Below are positions 44,218-53,393 of a stretch of 64,000 nucleotides of DNA, piece by piece. This DNA comes from Ancylobacter koreensis (lineage in GTDB: Bacteria > Pseudomonadota > Alphaproteobacteria > Rhizobiales > Xanthobacteraceae). Below the pieces are notes generated by a model. It was not told the origin of the DNA. It did no database searches and was given only the letters and a program-made list of their open reading frames with translations. The translations under genes and the position numbers were made by a program. The stretch's first letter is position 1, and each line of letters starts with the position of its first letter. Where the stretch lies: NCBI RefSeq assembly GCF_023016525.1, contig NZ_JALKCG010000009.1, forward strand, positions 1 through 64,000. The letters run 5' to 3'.

Positions 44218-46137
44218 TCACGGGCTCATGGGCGCCGTGCCGGTCGCGGGGCGCGCGGGGGTGTCGCCGAAGACGATGCCGGCGAGCCTGCCGCCGTAAT
44301 AGGCGACGCCCCGGTGGGTGAAATGGGTGTGATCGAAGCCGGTCGGCTCGCCATCCACCATCATCGGGCAGTTCCCCTCAGGGCACATGGCATCGAGTAC
44401 GGAGACATATTCGACATCCGGATTGCCCGCGAAGAATTCGGCCATCAGCCGGTCCGATTCGCGCGTCACCGGCTCCAGATTTTCGTCGGCCAGCACGCTC
44501 GGATTCCTGCGGTAGAGCCGCTCGGCGAGCACCTGCGGCGGCGGACGCCGGTAGCGCGGCACGGGGCCCAGCACGATCACCCGCGTGCCCAGCGCGTGCA
44601 GGCGGGCAAGGTCGCGCGCGAGCGTCTTCAAGGGTTCGGTGGCGATGATCGCATCGCCGCCGATCACCAGCACCGAGGGCGGATGCGCCAGCAGCCAGTC
44701 GAAGGCGAAGCGGTTCAGCCCGTCGCACATGGGGGTGTTGCGGAACTCGATGAGCGGCAGGCAGGAGGCGCCCGTCATCTGGCCGACCGCATAGCCGCGC
44801 CGCTCGGCCTCCGCCTTCACCGCGCCGACGAACTGGGCGATGTGGCTGGAGCCCCAGAGCACCACGCTCGGGCGCTGTTCGGGCAGGCATTCGGGCGGGA
44901 ACACCGCGCGCGGCTGGTGGTCGTCGGTGAAGCACAGGCCGTTGCGCACGATCTCGCGCAGCGGCGAGCGCTCGAAGGCGAGCACGCGCTCTATTTCCGG
45001 GCCGAGCCGGCCGGGGAAGCCACGCAGGCTGGAGGTTACAGTGCCGAAGGCGATGAGCAACGCTCCGGCCGCCACCGTGCCGGCTAGAAGCCGGCCGCGC
45101 GTGAAGGCGGCGCGGTTGCGCCGCACCGGCTGCTCCACGAAGCGCCAGGACAGCCAGCCGAGCAGGGTGGAGGCGGCGACACCGCCGATCAGGAAGGCGG
45201 GCGCGGGAAGATCGGCCAGCAGCGGCCGGGCGAAGACCACGAGGGGCCAGTGCACGAGGTAGAGCGAATAGGAGATCGCCCCGAAGAAGACGAGCGGGCG
45301 CGCCCCGAGCCCCCGCGCCGGCAGGCTCGCCGCGCTTTCCCCGCCCCAGATCGCCAGCGCCGCGCCGAGGCACGGCACCAGCGCCAGCAGGCCGGGAAAG
45401 GCCATGTGCTCGGTGATCAGCGCCATGCCGGCGAGAATGAGCCCGGCGCCGCCGGCCACCGCCGCCCCGCCGATCCGCCCGTCCTGCGGGAAGCGCATGC
45501 CGGGCAGCGCCAGCGCGGCGCCGATCAATAGCTCGAAGGCGCGGAAGGGCAGCAGGTAGAAGGCTGCCGCCGGATTGTGCGGCCGGATAAGCTCGCAGGC
45601 GAGGAGCGAGGCGAGAAGGAGGCCTATCACCACCTGCGGCAGCGCGCGCGGGAAGAAGCGGCGGCAGGCGAGGATGAGCGCCGGGAACAGGAAATAGAAC
45701 TGCTCCTCGACGCCCAGCGACCAGTAATGCAGCAGCGGCGCATCCTCGGCCCCCGGGCCGAAATAGTCGGTGCGCAGGTAGAAATAGACATTGCCGAAGG
45801 CGAGCACCGCCCAGATCAGCGAGCGCGCATAGAGCATTAGCTGATTGGGGAAGAAGAACAGGAAGGCGCACAGGCTGGTGAGCGCCGTCACCGCCACGAA
45901 GGCCGGCACGATGCGGCGGATGCGCCGCTCATAGAAGGCGAGGATGGAGAAGCTGCCTTCGGCCGCGTCGGCATATATCGACTTCGAGATCAGGTAGCCG
46001 GAGATCACGAAGAACACGTCGACGCCGATGAAGCCGCCCGGCAGCCAGCCCGCGCCGAAATGGAACAGCACGACGCCGAGCACGGCGATGGCGCGCAGTC
46101 CGTCAATATGGGCGCGGTAGCGCAGATGGTGGTGCAC
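44218..46137 (-). CDS. Acyltransferase-3 / SGNH-domain protein (OafA-like), copy 2
   Basis: 639 residues, same architecture as copy 1 and clearly paralogous: Y-R-A-H-I-D-G-L-R-A-I-A-V, F-F-V-I-S-G-Y-L-I-S-K, E-R-R-I-R-R-I-V-P, H-Y-W-S-L-G-V-E-E-Q-F-Y-F. The SGNH domain has L-W-G-S-S-H-I-A-Q and D-H-T-H-F-T-H-R-G. Here the SGNH block I motif has Ser-Ser-His, whereas copy 1 has Asn-Ser-His. The pair lies 104 bp apart on one strand. The two copies may modify different positions of one glycan. Confidence 0.9.
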   Translation of the reverse strand: MHHHLRYRAHIDGLRAIAVLGVVLFHFGAGWLPGGFIGVDVFFVISGYLISKSIYADAAEGSFSILAFYERRIRRIVPAFVAVTALTSLCAFLFFFPNQLMLYARSLIWAVLAFGNVYFYLRTDYFGPGAEDAPLLHYWSLGVEEQFYFLFPALILACRRFFPRALPQVVIGLLLASLLACELIRPHNPAAAFYLLPFRAFELLIGAALALPGMRFPQDGRIGGAAVAGGAGLILAGMALITEHMAFPGLLALVPCLGAALAIWGGESAASLPARGLGARPLVFFGAISYSLYLVHWPLVVFARPLLADLPAPAFLIGGVAASTLLGWLSWRFVEQPVRRNRAAFTRGRLLAGTVAAGALLIAFGTVTSSLRGFPGRLGPEIERVLAFERSPLREIVRNGLCFTDDHQPRAVFPPECLPEQRPSVVLWGSSHIAQFVGAVKAEAERRGYAVGQMTGASCLPLIEFRNTPMCDGLNRFAFDWLLAHPPSVLVIGGDAIIATEPLKTLARDLARLHALGTRVIVLGPVPRYRRPPPQVLAERLYRRNPSVLADENLEPVTRESDRLMAEFFAGNPDVEYVSVLDAMCPEGNCPMMVDGEPTGFDHTHFTHRGVAYYGGRLAGIVFGDTPARPATGTAPMSP

Positions 46138-46240
46138 GGCGGGTCGCGGGCTCGCTCAAGGAAAAACCCGCCTATCACGCCGGCCGGGAGGGCGGAAGCC
46201 GCCGCAGCGGCAGGGGGCGATGCCGGCCCGCCTGCCGGCG

Positions 46241-46960
46241 TCAGAACAGGCTGCCCTGCCGCTCGTCCCTGCCGGGTGGGCGCGGTGGCGAGGTCTCCTG
46301 CGGCGCAGGGTCGTCCTTGGCCGCGCCGCGCGCGACGAGGATCAGCGCGGCGTCGGGCAGCGGGCGCTGGAGCGCGGCGGCCTCGTTCCACGGCGCGCGC
46401 AGCCACACCTCGCGCTCCTCGGCGGTGGTAAGGATCACCGGCATCGCCTTGGGATGGATCGGCGCCACCACGGCATTCGGCGCACAGGTGAGGAAGCCGA
46501 ACAGCTCGTGCTCGCCCTCCACCGGCGCGGCGCGGGTGCCCCGCGTGCCGTGCCAGCGCGTGCGCAGCCCGGCGAAGAAGGCCAGCGGGCGCTCCTCACT
46601 GAGCGCGAACCAGACGATGTCGCGGCGCTTGGTGAGCGGGGCCGGCTCCGGCGCGTATTCGGAGAAGCTGGTGAAGGGGACGAGGCAGCGATGCGCCGGC
46701 CCGTTCCAGCCCTGCCAGTGCGGCGAGGCGAGGTTGCGGATGTTGGTGATCGGCGCGCCGCCGAGGCGCGGGGGCGGCGGCATGCCCCAGCGCGCCAGCA
46801 CGAGTTCGCGCGAGCCGTCCGGCGCGGTGCGCACGATGGGCGCCGGCTGGTCGGGGAAGATGGCGGTCTGTGGCGGCAGGTTGCCGGCGCGATTCGTCAG
46901 CGCGCCGACGAGATCGGCGATCGCCTGCACGTTCGAGTTATGGCTGTAGAGGTTGCACAT
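46241..46960 (-). CDS. SRAP (YedK/HMCES-type) DNA-protein crosslink protein
   Basis: 239 residues beginning M-C-N-L-Y, with the catalytic Cys2 exposed after Met removal. Conserved SRAP features follow: N-I-R-N-L-A-S near residue 88, [12 protein letters not shown] with the catalytic Glu near 115, and [10 protein letters not shown] with the His near 180. SRAP proteins form a covalent link to abasic sites in single-stranded DNA and protect them. It has a Pro-rich C-terminal tail. Monocistronic, upstream of the tRNA-Val. Confidence 0.92.
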   Translation of the reverse strand: MCNLYSHNSNVQAIADLVGALTNRAGNLPPQTAIFPDQPAPIVRTAPDGSRELVLARWGMPPPPRLGGAPITNIRNLASPHWQGWNGPAHRCLVPFTSFSEYAPEPAPLTKRRDIVWFALSEERPLAFFAGLRTRWHGTRGTRAAPVEGEHELFGFLTCAPNAVVAPIHPKAMPVILTTAEEREVWLRAPWNEAAALQRPLPDAALILVARGAAKDDPAPQETSPPRPPGRDERQGSLF

Positions 46961-47071
46961 GCCCGGTCACAGTGGCCCGGCGCGCGGATTTTCAGAAGGC
47001 GTGTCGCCGGCTGTCCACGCAAAAGGCGCGCATCGCGCGCCCAAATCATCGTGCCTGATCCGGAAGCACGA

Positions 47072-47146
47072 TGGTGGGCGATGCAGGGATTGAACCTGCG
47101 ACCCCTCCCGTGTGAAGGGAGTGCTCTCCCGCTGAGCTAATCGCCC
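47072..47146 (-). tRNA. tRNA-Val (CAC anticodon), CCA encoded
   Basis: On the minus strand, 47146 to 47072 folds as a cloverleaf. The acceptor arm GGGCGAT pairs with ATCGCCC, followed by A-CCA. The D arm is GCTC-AGCGGGA-GAGC, the anticodon arm is CTCCC-TTCACAC-GGGAG with anticodon CAC, and the T arm is GCAGG-TTCAATC-CCTGC. No disruption and no integrase next to it. Confidence 0.95.
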
Positions 47147-47236
47147 GCTGGTCCGGGGCGGGAAATCCCGCGCCGGTGTCCATCGCGGCGGGGATTTAGT
47201 GTGCCGCCGTCCCAGGTGTCAAGCGCGCTTGCGACG

Positions 47237-47923
47237 TCACCCACGGCCGAGAAGGCGCTCGACCGTTTCCGGCAGGTGGTCGAAGTGCTCGATGAAGGCG
47301 TCGCCGCCCAGTTCGATGGCGGGCGTCTCGGTATAGCCGAACGGCACCACGATGGAGGGAATGCGCGCGTTCTTCGCGGTCAGCACGTCGGTCATGCTGT
47401 CGCCGACCATGACGGCGCGGCCCGGCAGGCCGCCGGCCCGCTCGATGGTGCCGAGAAGGTGGCCGGCGTCCGGCTTGTACACCGGAAAGGTGTCGGAGCC
47501 GGCGATGACGGCGAAGCGGTCGGTGAGCTCCAGCCGGTCGAGCAGCAGGCGCGAGAGATATTCGAGCTTGTTGGTGCAGACCGCCAGCACGTGGCCGCGC
47601 GCGGAAAGCGTGTCGAGCGCCTCGACAAGGCCGGGGAAGGGGCGCGAATGATCGGCGATGTGATCGGCGTAATGTTCGAGGAAACGCTCGTAGAGCTTCT
47701 CGAAGGCGGGTCCGTCGACCGCGATGCCGGCGGCGGTGAGGCCGCGATTGACCAGCGCCTTCGCGCCGGCGCCGATCATCTTGCGCGTTTCCTCGCGCGG
47801 CAGGCGGGCGGCGCCGGCCTCGTCGAGCACGATGTCGAGCGTGTCGAGAAGGTCCGGGGCGGTGTCGACAAGGGTGCCGTCGAGGTCGAAGGCGATCACG
47901 GCGGGAGGGGTGGCTGCTGACAT
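47237..47923 (-). CDS. gph: Phosphoglycolate phosphatase (HAD superfamily)
   Basis: A 228-residue HAD hydrolase: motif I A-F-D-L-D-G-T-L-V-D-T near residue 10, motif II V-C-T-N-K near 115, K-P-D-A-G-H-L-L near 150, and motif III/IV M-V-G-D-S-M-T-D. The helical cap (P-F-P-G-L-V-E-A-L) and R-L-P-R-E-E-T-R-K-M-I-G-A-G-A segment match Gph, which clears 2-phosphoglycolate from DNA repair or photorespiration. ATG 47923 is chosen as the start since motif I lies 10 residues later; the frame continues upstream without homology. Confidence 0.85.
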   Translation of the reverse strand: MSAATPPAVIAFDLDGTLVDTAPDLLDTLDIVLDEAGAARLPREETRKMIGAGAKALVNRGLTAAGIAVDGPAFEKLYERFLEHYADHIADHSRPFPGLVEALDTLSARGHVLAVCTNKLEYLSRLLLDRLELTDRFAVIAGSDTFPVYKPDAGHLLGTIERAGGLPGRAVMVGDSMTDVLTAKNARIPSIVVPFGYTETPAIELGGDAFIEHFDHLPETVERLLGRG

Positions 47924-48107
47924 GACGATTTCCGTGGATGGTGACGGGAAACGGGGGCAGCCCGCCGCCGCGAGACGGGACTGACTTGCTAGGCCTACAA
48001 TCCTGCCGCTTTTCCTGTCCAGCGTATCGCGTCCATCGGGCGCATGCGGACGGGCAGCGTCGGTGGTAATGGCACGGGTCAGTATCGCGCAAACAGGAGT
48101 GCTGGGA

Positions 48108-48623
48108 ATGAGGCTCGACGGCATGGGGATTGGGTTTGGCGCGGCGATGCTCGCTCTGGCACTCGCGGCGGGGCCGGTCCTGGCGCAGGGAACGACCGAC
48201 AACGCCCCGGCGAGCCCTCCGGCAGCGGCAACGCCGCCCGCCGCCAGCCCGCCGGCCACGACGCCGCCCGCCGGGGCGCCCGGCGCGCCGGCCGCGGGCC
48301 CCTTCGTGTTCGCCTCCCCGCCCTCGGCGCAGGCCAACCGCATCTATTCGGTGAATGTGCGCACCGGCGAGGTCAGCGCCTGCCAGTTCGAGCGGCCCGA
48401 GGGCAGCCTCGTGGGCGTGACGCGTTGCTTCCGCACCGACGCCAGCGCCGGACCGCGCGAGCCCGGCCCCTACGACGTCGTGTCGACGCGCTATTCCGGC
48501 GAGACCGGCATTTTCCGCGTCAACGCCCAGACCGGACAGATGAGCGTGTGCTACGTGCGCGACATGCCCAAGGACGGCGGCGGCGTCGAGCCGGCGGTGG
48601 TGTGCACCGCGCCCTCGCGCTGA
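48108..48623 (+). CDS. Secreted Ala/Pro-rich hypothetical protein
   Basis: 171 residues: signal peptide with hydrophobic core at about 8-24 and cut after V-L-A-Q, then a low-complexity Pro/Ala/Thr tract (about 30-65). A compact domain of about 100 residues follows, with three or four cysteines (A-C-Q-F-E, R-C-F-R, V-C-Y-V-R, V-C-T-A). The repeated N-x-x-T-G-E/Q-x-S-x-C units (N-V-R-T-G-E-V-S-A-C and N-A-Q-T-G-Q-M-S-V-C) suggest an internal duplication. I do not recognise the family. AGGAG lies upstream of the ATG. Confidence 0.75.
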   Translation: MRLDGMGIGFGAAMLALALAAGPVLAQGTTDNAPASPPAAATPPAASPPATTPPAGAPGAPAAGPFVFASPPSAQANRIYSVNVRTGEVSACQFERPEGSLVGVTRCFRTDASAGPREPGPYDVVSTRYSGETGIFRVNAQTGQMSVCYVRDMPKDGGGVEPAVVCTAPSR

Positions 48624-48725
48624 TGCCTCGCCGGCCGGGCGCCGCCTTGCGTTGCCGGGCTTGTCGGCGGCCCGCAAGGGCGCTAGGCAGCAGGGAAGAA
48701 CTCCACAACGGGCTTTGTCGACGCC

Positions 48726-49454
48726 ATGACCGCAGCGAAGTCACCTGACGCGCTCTCCCCCGCCGAGGCGCTCAAGCGCGAGGCGGCCGCCCGCGCGCTC
48801 GACTATGTGCGCTCCGGCATGAAGCTCGGCCTCGGCACGGGCTCGACGGCCAAGCATTTCGTCGATCTTCTCGCCCAGCGCGTGGCGCAGGGGCTGGAAG
48901 TCGTCGGCGTGCCGACCTCCGAGGCGACGCGCGCGCAGGCGGAGAGCCTCGGCGTGCCGCTCGCCACGCTCGACGAGCACCCCGTGCTCGATCTCGTGAT
49001 CGACGGCGCCGACGAGATCGGCCCGGATTTCTCGCTGATCAAGGGCGGTGGCGGCGCGCTGCTGCGCGAGAAGATCGTCGCCACGGCGGCCCAGCAGATG
49101 ATCGTGATCGCCGACGCCTCCAAGAAGGTGGCGCGGCTCGGCACCTTCCCGCTGCCCATCGAGGTGGTGGATTTCGGCGTCGCCGCGATCCGCCGCAGCA
49201 TCGACAAGGCGGCGCGCGCGGCGGGCTGCCAGGGCCTGCTCACGCTGCGTCGGCGGCCGGACGGTCATGTTTTCGTCACGGATCAGGGACACCTGATCCT
49301 CGATGCCGCCTATCTCAGCATTTCCGACCCGGCCACGCTCGCCGCGCGGCTGTCGGAAGTGCCGGGCGTGGTCGAGCATGGCCTCTTCATCAATCTGGCG
49401 AGCCGCGTCATTCTCGCGGGCGCCGACGGCGTGACGGTCCTCGACCGCGCGTGA
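48726..49454 (+). CDS. rpiA: Ribose-5-phosphate isomerase A
   Basis: A 242-residue enzyme that interconverts ribose-5-phosphate and ribulose-5-phosphate. RpiA marks: G-L-G-T-G-S-T-A near residue 36, V-P-T-S near 62, D-L-V-I-D-G-A-D-E near 91 with catalytic Asp/Glu, [11 protein letters not shown] near 108 with the catalytic Lys, and N-L-A-S-R-V near the end. An N-terminal extension of about 15 residues is present. It precedes the DUF2059 gene by 24 nt on the same strand. Confidence 0.95.
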   Translation: MTAAKSPDALSPAEALKREAAARALDYVRSGMKLGLGTGSTAKHFVDLLAQRVAQGLEVVGVPTSEATRAQAESLGVPLATLDEHPVLDLVIDGADEIGPDFSLIKGGGGALLREKIVATAAQQMIVIADASKKVARLGTFPLPIEVVDFGVAAIRRSIDKAARAAGCQGLLTLRRRPDGHVFVTDQGHLILDAAYLSISDPATLAARLSEVPGVVEHGLFINLASRVILAGADGVTVLDRA

Positions 49455-49478
49455 GCAGCATTCGTCAGGGAGACTTTG

Positions 49479-50024
49479 ATGCGGCTTGATATTGCAGGAC
49501 GGCTGACCGGCGCGGCGCTGGCGCTCGCGGCCCTTGCCGGCGCGCTTCCCGCGCTCGCGCAGGAGCAGACGCCGTTCAAGATGAACGACGCCAAGGGCGC
49601 GCAGGTGAGCCCGGAGCGGCTGAAGCTCGCCAATGAGCTGCTGGTCGCCAATGGCGAGGGCAGCAGCTTCGACACGCTCATTCCCGGCGTCATCGAGCAG
49701 GCGGCGGGCAGCTTCGTGCAGGCCAATCCCGACCTGATCCGCGACCTGCGCGAAGTCGCCAAGCAGCTCGCCCCGCAATATGAGAACCGCCGGCAGGAGA
49801 TCGTGCAGATCCTCGCCCGCATCTATGCGGTGCAGTTCGACGAGACCGAGCTGAAGGACCTGCTGGCCTTCTATCGCTCGGCGGTCGGCCGCAAGCTGGT
49901 GGAGAACCGCGGCAAGATCCTCGATGCGGGCCTCGCCGGCATCCAGGCCTGGAGCGCCGCCTTCAGCCGCGAGATGGAAGGCAAGGTGCGCGAGGAAATG
50001 AAGAAGCGCGGCTTCACCATCTGA
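49479..50024 (+). CDS. DUF2059 secreted protein
   Basis: 181 residues with a signal peptide (hydrophobic segment ending A-L-A-Q near residue 28). The DUF2059 helix bundle lies in the C-terminal half: I-Y-A-V-Q-F-D-E-T-E-L-K-D-L-L-A-F-Y-R-S-A-V-G-R-K-L near residue 115. The family is common in proteobacteria and its function is unknown. GGGAG upstream supports the ATG. It is likely cotranscribed with rpiA and is followed by a terminator shared with the convergent tctA. Confidence 0.85.
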   Translation: MRLDIAGRLTGAALALAALAGALPALAQEQTPFKMNDAKGAQVSPERLKLANELLVANGEGSSFDTLIPGVIEQAAGSFVQANPDLIRDLREVAKQLAPQYENRRQEIVQILARIYAVQFDETELKDLLAFYRSAVGRKLVENRGKILDAGLAGIQAWSAAFSREMEGKVREEMKKRGFTI

Positions 50025-50046
50025 CGCCATACCGATACCCGATACG

Positions 50047-50080
50047 AAAATGCCCGGCTCGCGCCGGGCATTTTGCTTTT
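50047..50080. terminator. Bidirectional rho-independent terminator
   Basis: A perfect 12-bp stem AAAATGCCCGGC/GCCGGGCATTTT with TCGC loop, with A-tract on one side and T-tract on the other. It can stop both the rpiA-DUF2059 transcript and the convergent tctCBA transcript. Confidence 0.85.
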
Positions 50081-50105
50081 CAGGTTCGGCGTTCGTTGTC
50101 GGGGC

Positions 50106-51617
50106 TCAGTCCTCGTCGCCTCCGACCGGCGCCTTGCGGCCGGTAATGAGGAAGAACAGCAGCGGCCCGAACAAAGCGAGGGCGGACAGCGCGTAGAGCG
50201 CCAGCGCGATCGGCGACTGGAACAGTACGGTCGGGTCGCCCACGCTGATGGCGAGCGCGCGGCGGAGCTGCTGTTCGGCCAGCGGGCCGAGGATGAGGCC
50301 GACCACGACAGGGGCGATGGGGTAGTCGTAGCGACGCAGCACATATCCCAGCAGGCCGAAGATCAGCAGCATGCCGAGCTCGACCAGCGAGGGGTTGGCC
50401 CCCAGCGTGCCGAGCGTGGCGAACACCAGGATGCCGCCATAGAGCCACGGGCGCGGAATGGCGAGCAGGCGCACCCACAGCCCGACCAGCGGCAGGTTGA
50501 GGATCAGCAGCATGCCGTTGGCGATGAACAGACTGGCGATCAGGCCCCAGACGAGGTCGGGATTGCTGACGAACAGCAGCGGGCCGGGATTGAGCCCGTA
50601 TTGCTGGAAGCCCGCCAGCATGATCGCCGCCGTCGCGGAGGTCGGCAGGCCGAGGGTGAGCAGCGGCACCAGCACGCCGGCCGCCGCCGCGTTGTTGGCG
50701 GCCTCCGGCCCGGCGACGCCCTCGATGGCGCCGTTGCCGAACTCGTCCGGCTTGCGGCACAGCCGCTTCTCCAGCGCGTAGGACAGGAAGGTCGGGATTT
50801 CCGCCCCGCCCGCCGGCATGGCGCCGATGGGGAAGCCCAGCACGGTGCCGCGCAGCCATGGCTTCCAGGAGCGCTTCCAGTCCTCCCGGTTCATGAACAC
50901 CGAGCCCTTCACCGGCTCGATGATCTCGTCCGCGCGGGAGCCGGCCGCGACCACCGAGAGCGTCTCGCCGATGGCGAACAGCGCGACGGCAAGCGTCGTC
51001 ACCTCCACGCCGTCGAGCAGGTCGGGGATGCCGAAGGAAAGCCGCGCCTGTCCGCTCTGAAGGTCGATGCCGATGAGGCCAAGCGAGAGGCCGATGAACA
51101 GGCTGGTCAAGCCGCGCGTCACCGAGGAGCCGAAGGCCGCCGAGACGGTCGTGAAGGCCAGCACCATCAGCGCGAAATAGTCCTCCGGGCCGAAAGAGAT
51201 GGCGATGTCGACCACGGTCGGCGCCACGAGGGCGAGGCCGATGGTGGCGATGGTGCCGGCGACGAAGGAGCCGATGGCGGCGGTCGCGAGCGCCGGCCCG
51301 CCGCGCCCGGCGCGGGCCATCTTGTTGCCTTCCAGCGCCGTGACGATGGACGAGCTCTCGCCCGGCGTGTTCAGCAGGATCGAGGCGGTCGAGCCGCCAT
51401 ACATGCCGCCATAATAGATGCCGGCGAACATGATGAGCGAGCCGGCGGGGTCGAGCTTGAAGGTGATCGGCAGCAGCAGCGCCACGGTGAGCGCCGGGCC
51501 GATGCCGGGCAGCACGCCGACGGCGGTGCCGAGCATGACGCCGACGAAGGCGAAGAGCAGGTTGATCGGCTGCAGGGCGACCATCAGGCCCTGGCTGAGA
51601 GCGGCGAACGTATCCAT
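50106..51617 (-). CDS. tctA: TctA-like large permease subunit (second TTT system)
   Basis: 503 residues with about 11-12 membrane segments: V-G-V-L-P-G-I-G-P near residue 38, [37 protein letters not shown] and L-T-L-G-L-P-T-S. This is the channel subunit of a tripartite tricarboxylate transporter. It is the last gene of the tctC-tctB-tctA operon and is clearly diverged from the TctA at 12743-14242. Confidence 0.94.
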   Translation of the reverse strand: MDTFAALSQGLMVALQPINLLFAFVGVMLGTAVGVLPGIGPALTVALLLPITFKLDPAGSLIMFAGIYYGGMYGGSTASILLNTPGESSSIVTALEGNKMARAGRGGPALATAAIGSFVAGTIATIGLALVAPTVVDIAISFGPEDYFALMVLAFTTVSAAFGSSVTRGLTSLFIGLSLGLIGIDLQSGQARLSFGIPDLLDGVEVTTLAVALFAIGETLSVVAAGSRADEIIEPVKGSVFMNREDWKRSWKPWLRGTVLGFPIGAMPAGGAEIPTFLSYALEKRLCRKPDEFGNGAIEGVAGPEAANNAAAAGVLVPLLTLGLPTSATAAIMLAGFQQYGLNPGPLLFVSNPDLVWGLIASLFIANGMLLILNLPLVGLWVRLLAIPRPWLYGGILVFATLGTLGANPSLVELGMLLIFGLLGYVLRRYDYPIAPVVVGLILGPLAEQQLRRALAISVGDPTVLFQSPIALALYALSALALFGPLLFFLITGRKAPVGGDED

Positions 51618-51627
51618 GGGGCCTGCC

Positions 51628-52110
51628 TCAGATGAGCCGCTCGATCGGGCCGGCGGGCAGCGAAAGCTGCAGGCCCTTGGCGAAGATCACGTAGATGATG
51701 AAGCACATGACCGTGCCGGCGAGGAAATGCGCCCAGACCGGGCCGCGGCCGAAGCCCTTCGCCGTGGCGGCGAACAGCCAGCCGGTGGCGATGGAGAAGC
51801 CGAGGAAGGGCAGCAGCGCGATCTGCCCGACCAGCCCGGCGAGCACCCAGGCCATCGGTCCCATCTCGTCGCGCGGCCGGTCCACGGGCCCCGCGCGCAG
51901 CGCCTCGACGGCGGTGGCGACCGCCAGCGCGGCGAGGCCGGCGGCGATGATGGTGGGGAAGGCCGCCGGGCCGACGGCCGAATGCGCGTTGACGCTGGCG
52001 AGCCGCCAGGCGTCCCAGCCAACGACAAGCGCCAGCGCGGCGAGGCCGAAGGCGATGACGAAGCCGGCCTTGTCGGGCCGTCGGGCGGAGGTGGGAGTGG
52101 GATCGCTCAT
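51628..52110 (-). CDS. tctB: TctB-like small membrane subunit (second TTT system)
   Basis: A 160-residue hydrophobic protein with four predicted membrane segments and a short cytoplasmic charged N-terminus. [15 protein letters not shown] near residue 46 corresponds to the family's G-P-x-x-F-P motif. It lies 10 nt before tctA and 84 nt after tctC. TctB sequences are poorly conserved, so the call rests on gene order as well as pattern. Confidence 0.87.
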   Translation of the reverse strand: MSDPTPTSARRPDKAGFVIAFGLAALALVVGWDAWRLASVNAHSAVGPAAFPTIIAAGLAALAVATAVEALRAGPVDRPRDEMGPMAWVLAGLVGQIALLPFLGFSIATGWLFAATAKGFGRGPVWAHFLAGTVMCFIIYVIFAKGLQLSLPAGPIERLI

Positions 52111-52194
52111 CGGACAGCTCCGGGTGTCGGAACGACGTCTCCCCCGCAGCCGGCGGCCACGGGGGAGCGTTCAGGGTCGGTCGGGTGCGGCCGC

Positions 52195-53160
52195 TCAGTT
52201 GGCGAGGCCGATATCCTTCAGCACGGACTGCGTGGCCGTGACGTCCTTGGCGAGCTGCTCGGCAAAGGCCGGGCCGGAGAGATAGGTGTCGACCCAGCCC
52301 TTCTGCGCCAGCAGGTCCTTCCACGCCTTCGACTGCACCATCTTGCCGATGGTCTCGGTGAGCTGCTTCTTCTGCTCCTCGGTGATACCGGGGGCGGCCG
52401 AGACCGAGCGCCAGTTCTGGATCTCGACGTCGACGCCGCTTTCCTTGAAGGTCGGCACGTCCTTGGCTTCCGGCAGGCGCTCGGCGCTCGACACGCCGAG
52501 GAGGCGCAGCTTGCCCGCCTTGGCCTGGGCGTCGAACTCGGAGAGCGAGGAGATGCCGACCGTCACCTTGCCGCCGAGGATGGAGGCGAGCGACTCGCCG
52601 CCGCCCGAGAAGGCGATGTAGTTGACCTTGGTCGGGTCGACGCCGATGGCCTTGGCGATCAGGCCCGCCGTGATGTGGTCGGTGCCGCCCGCCGAGCCGC
52701 CGGCCCAGGACACCTTCTGCGGATCGGCCTTCAGCGCCGCCACGAGGTCGGCCATCGACTTCAGCGGCGAGTTGGCCGGCACGGCGATGGCCTCGTACTC
52801 GCCGGTCAGGCGGGCGATCGGGGTCACCATGGACAGGTTCACCGGCGACTTGTTGGTGATGATGGCGCCCACCATCACATAGCCGCCGACCAGCAGCACG
52901 TTCGGGTCGCCCTTGCTGCCGTTGACGAACTGGGCGAGGCCGATGGTGCCGCCGGCGCCGGGCACGTTCATGACCTGCGCATTGGCCGCCAGCTTCTCGG
53001 ACTGCAGCACCTGCTGCATGGCGCGGGCGGTCTGGTCCCAGCCGCCGCCGGGCGCGGCCGGGGCGATAATCTTGAGGTCGCCGACCTGCGCCGATGCGGT
53101 GCCGAGCGACGCAGCGGTGAAGGCGGCGGCGAGCAGCGCACCGCGAAGCATGTGATTCAT
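52195..53160 (-). CDS. tctC: TctC-like periplasmic receptor (second TTT system)
   Basis: 321 residues with a signal peptide (cut after A-S-A near residue 24). Core: [18 protein letters not shown] near 35, [27 protein letters not shown] and V-P-T-F-K-E-S-G. The P-G-G-G-W-D and [10 protein letters not shown] variants are typical of the tricarboxylate-type subgroup rather than the standard Bug loop. AAGGAGGAAACG before the ATG is a near-perfect ribosome-binding site. First gene of the operon. Confidence 0.9.
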   Translation of the reverse strand: MNHMLRGALLAAAFTAASLGTASAQVGDLKIIAPAAPGGGWDQTARAMQQVLQSEKLAANAQVMNVPGAGGTIGLAQFVNGSKGDPNVLLVGGYVMVGAIITNKSPVNLSMVTPIARLTGEYEAIAVPANSPLKSMADLVAALKADPQKVSWAGGSAGGTDHITAGLIAKAIGVDPTKVNYIAFSGGGESLASILGGKVTVGISSLSEFDAQAKAGKLRLLGVSSAERLPEAKDVPTFKESGVDVEIQNWRSVSAAPGITEEQKKQLTETIGKMVQSKAWKDLLAQKGWVDTYLSGPAFAEQLAKDVTATQSVLKDIGLAN

Positions 53161-53393
53161 CGTTTCCTCCAAGGATGAGCGGGGCGCATTTGAGGCAGGC
53201 CGCCGCTTGAACGCGGCAAGGAAGCTAGTGCGCATGGCCGGCCAAGTCGAGTTCCCCTCATGGATGAGAGAATGCGCATCGCAGCCATGCACCGGCTTGA
53301 CGCGGACGGGCCACGGGGCGACATGCGAGGGCAGCATCCGGCCACCGGGCGATCCGCGCCCCGCCGTCCGTCCGCCAGCCTGGGGAGCCCGCC

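Noticed and set aside
47072-47146. tRNA-Val as an island attachment site
   Set aside because: No integrase, no duplicated tRNA end and no change of gene content next to it.
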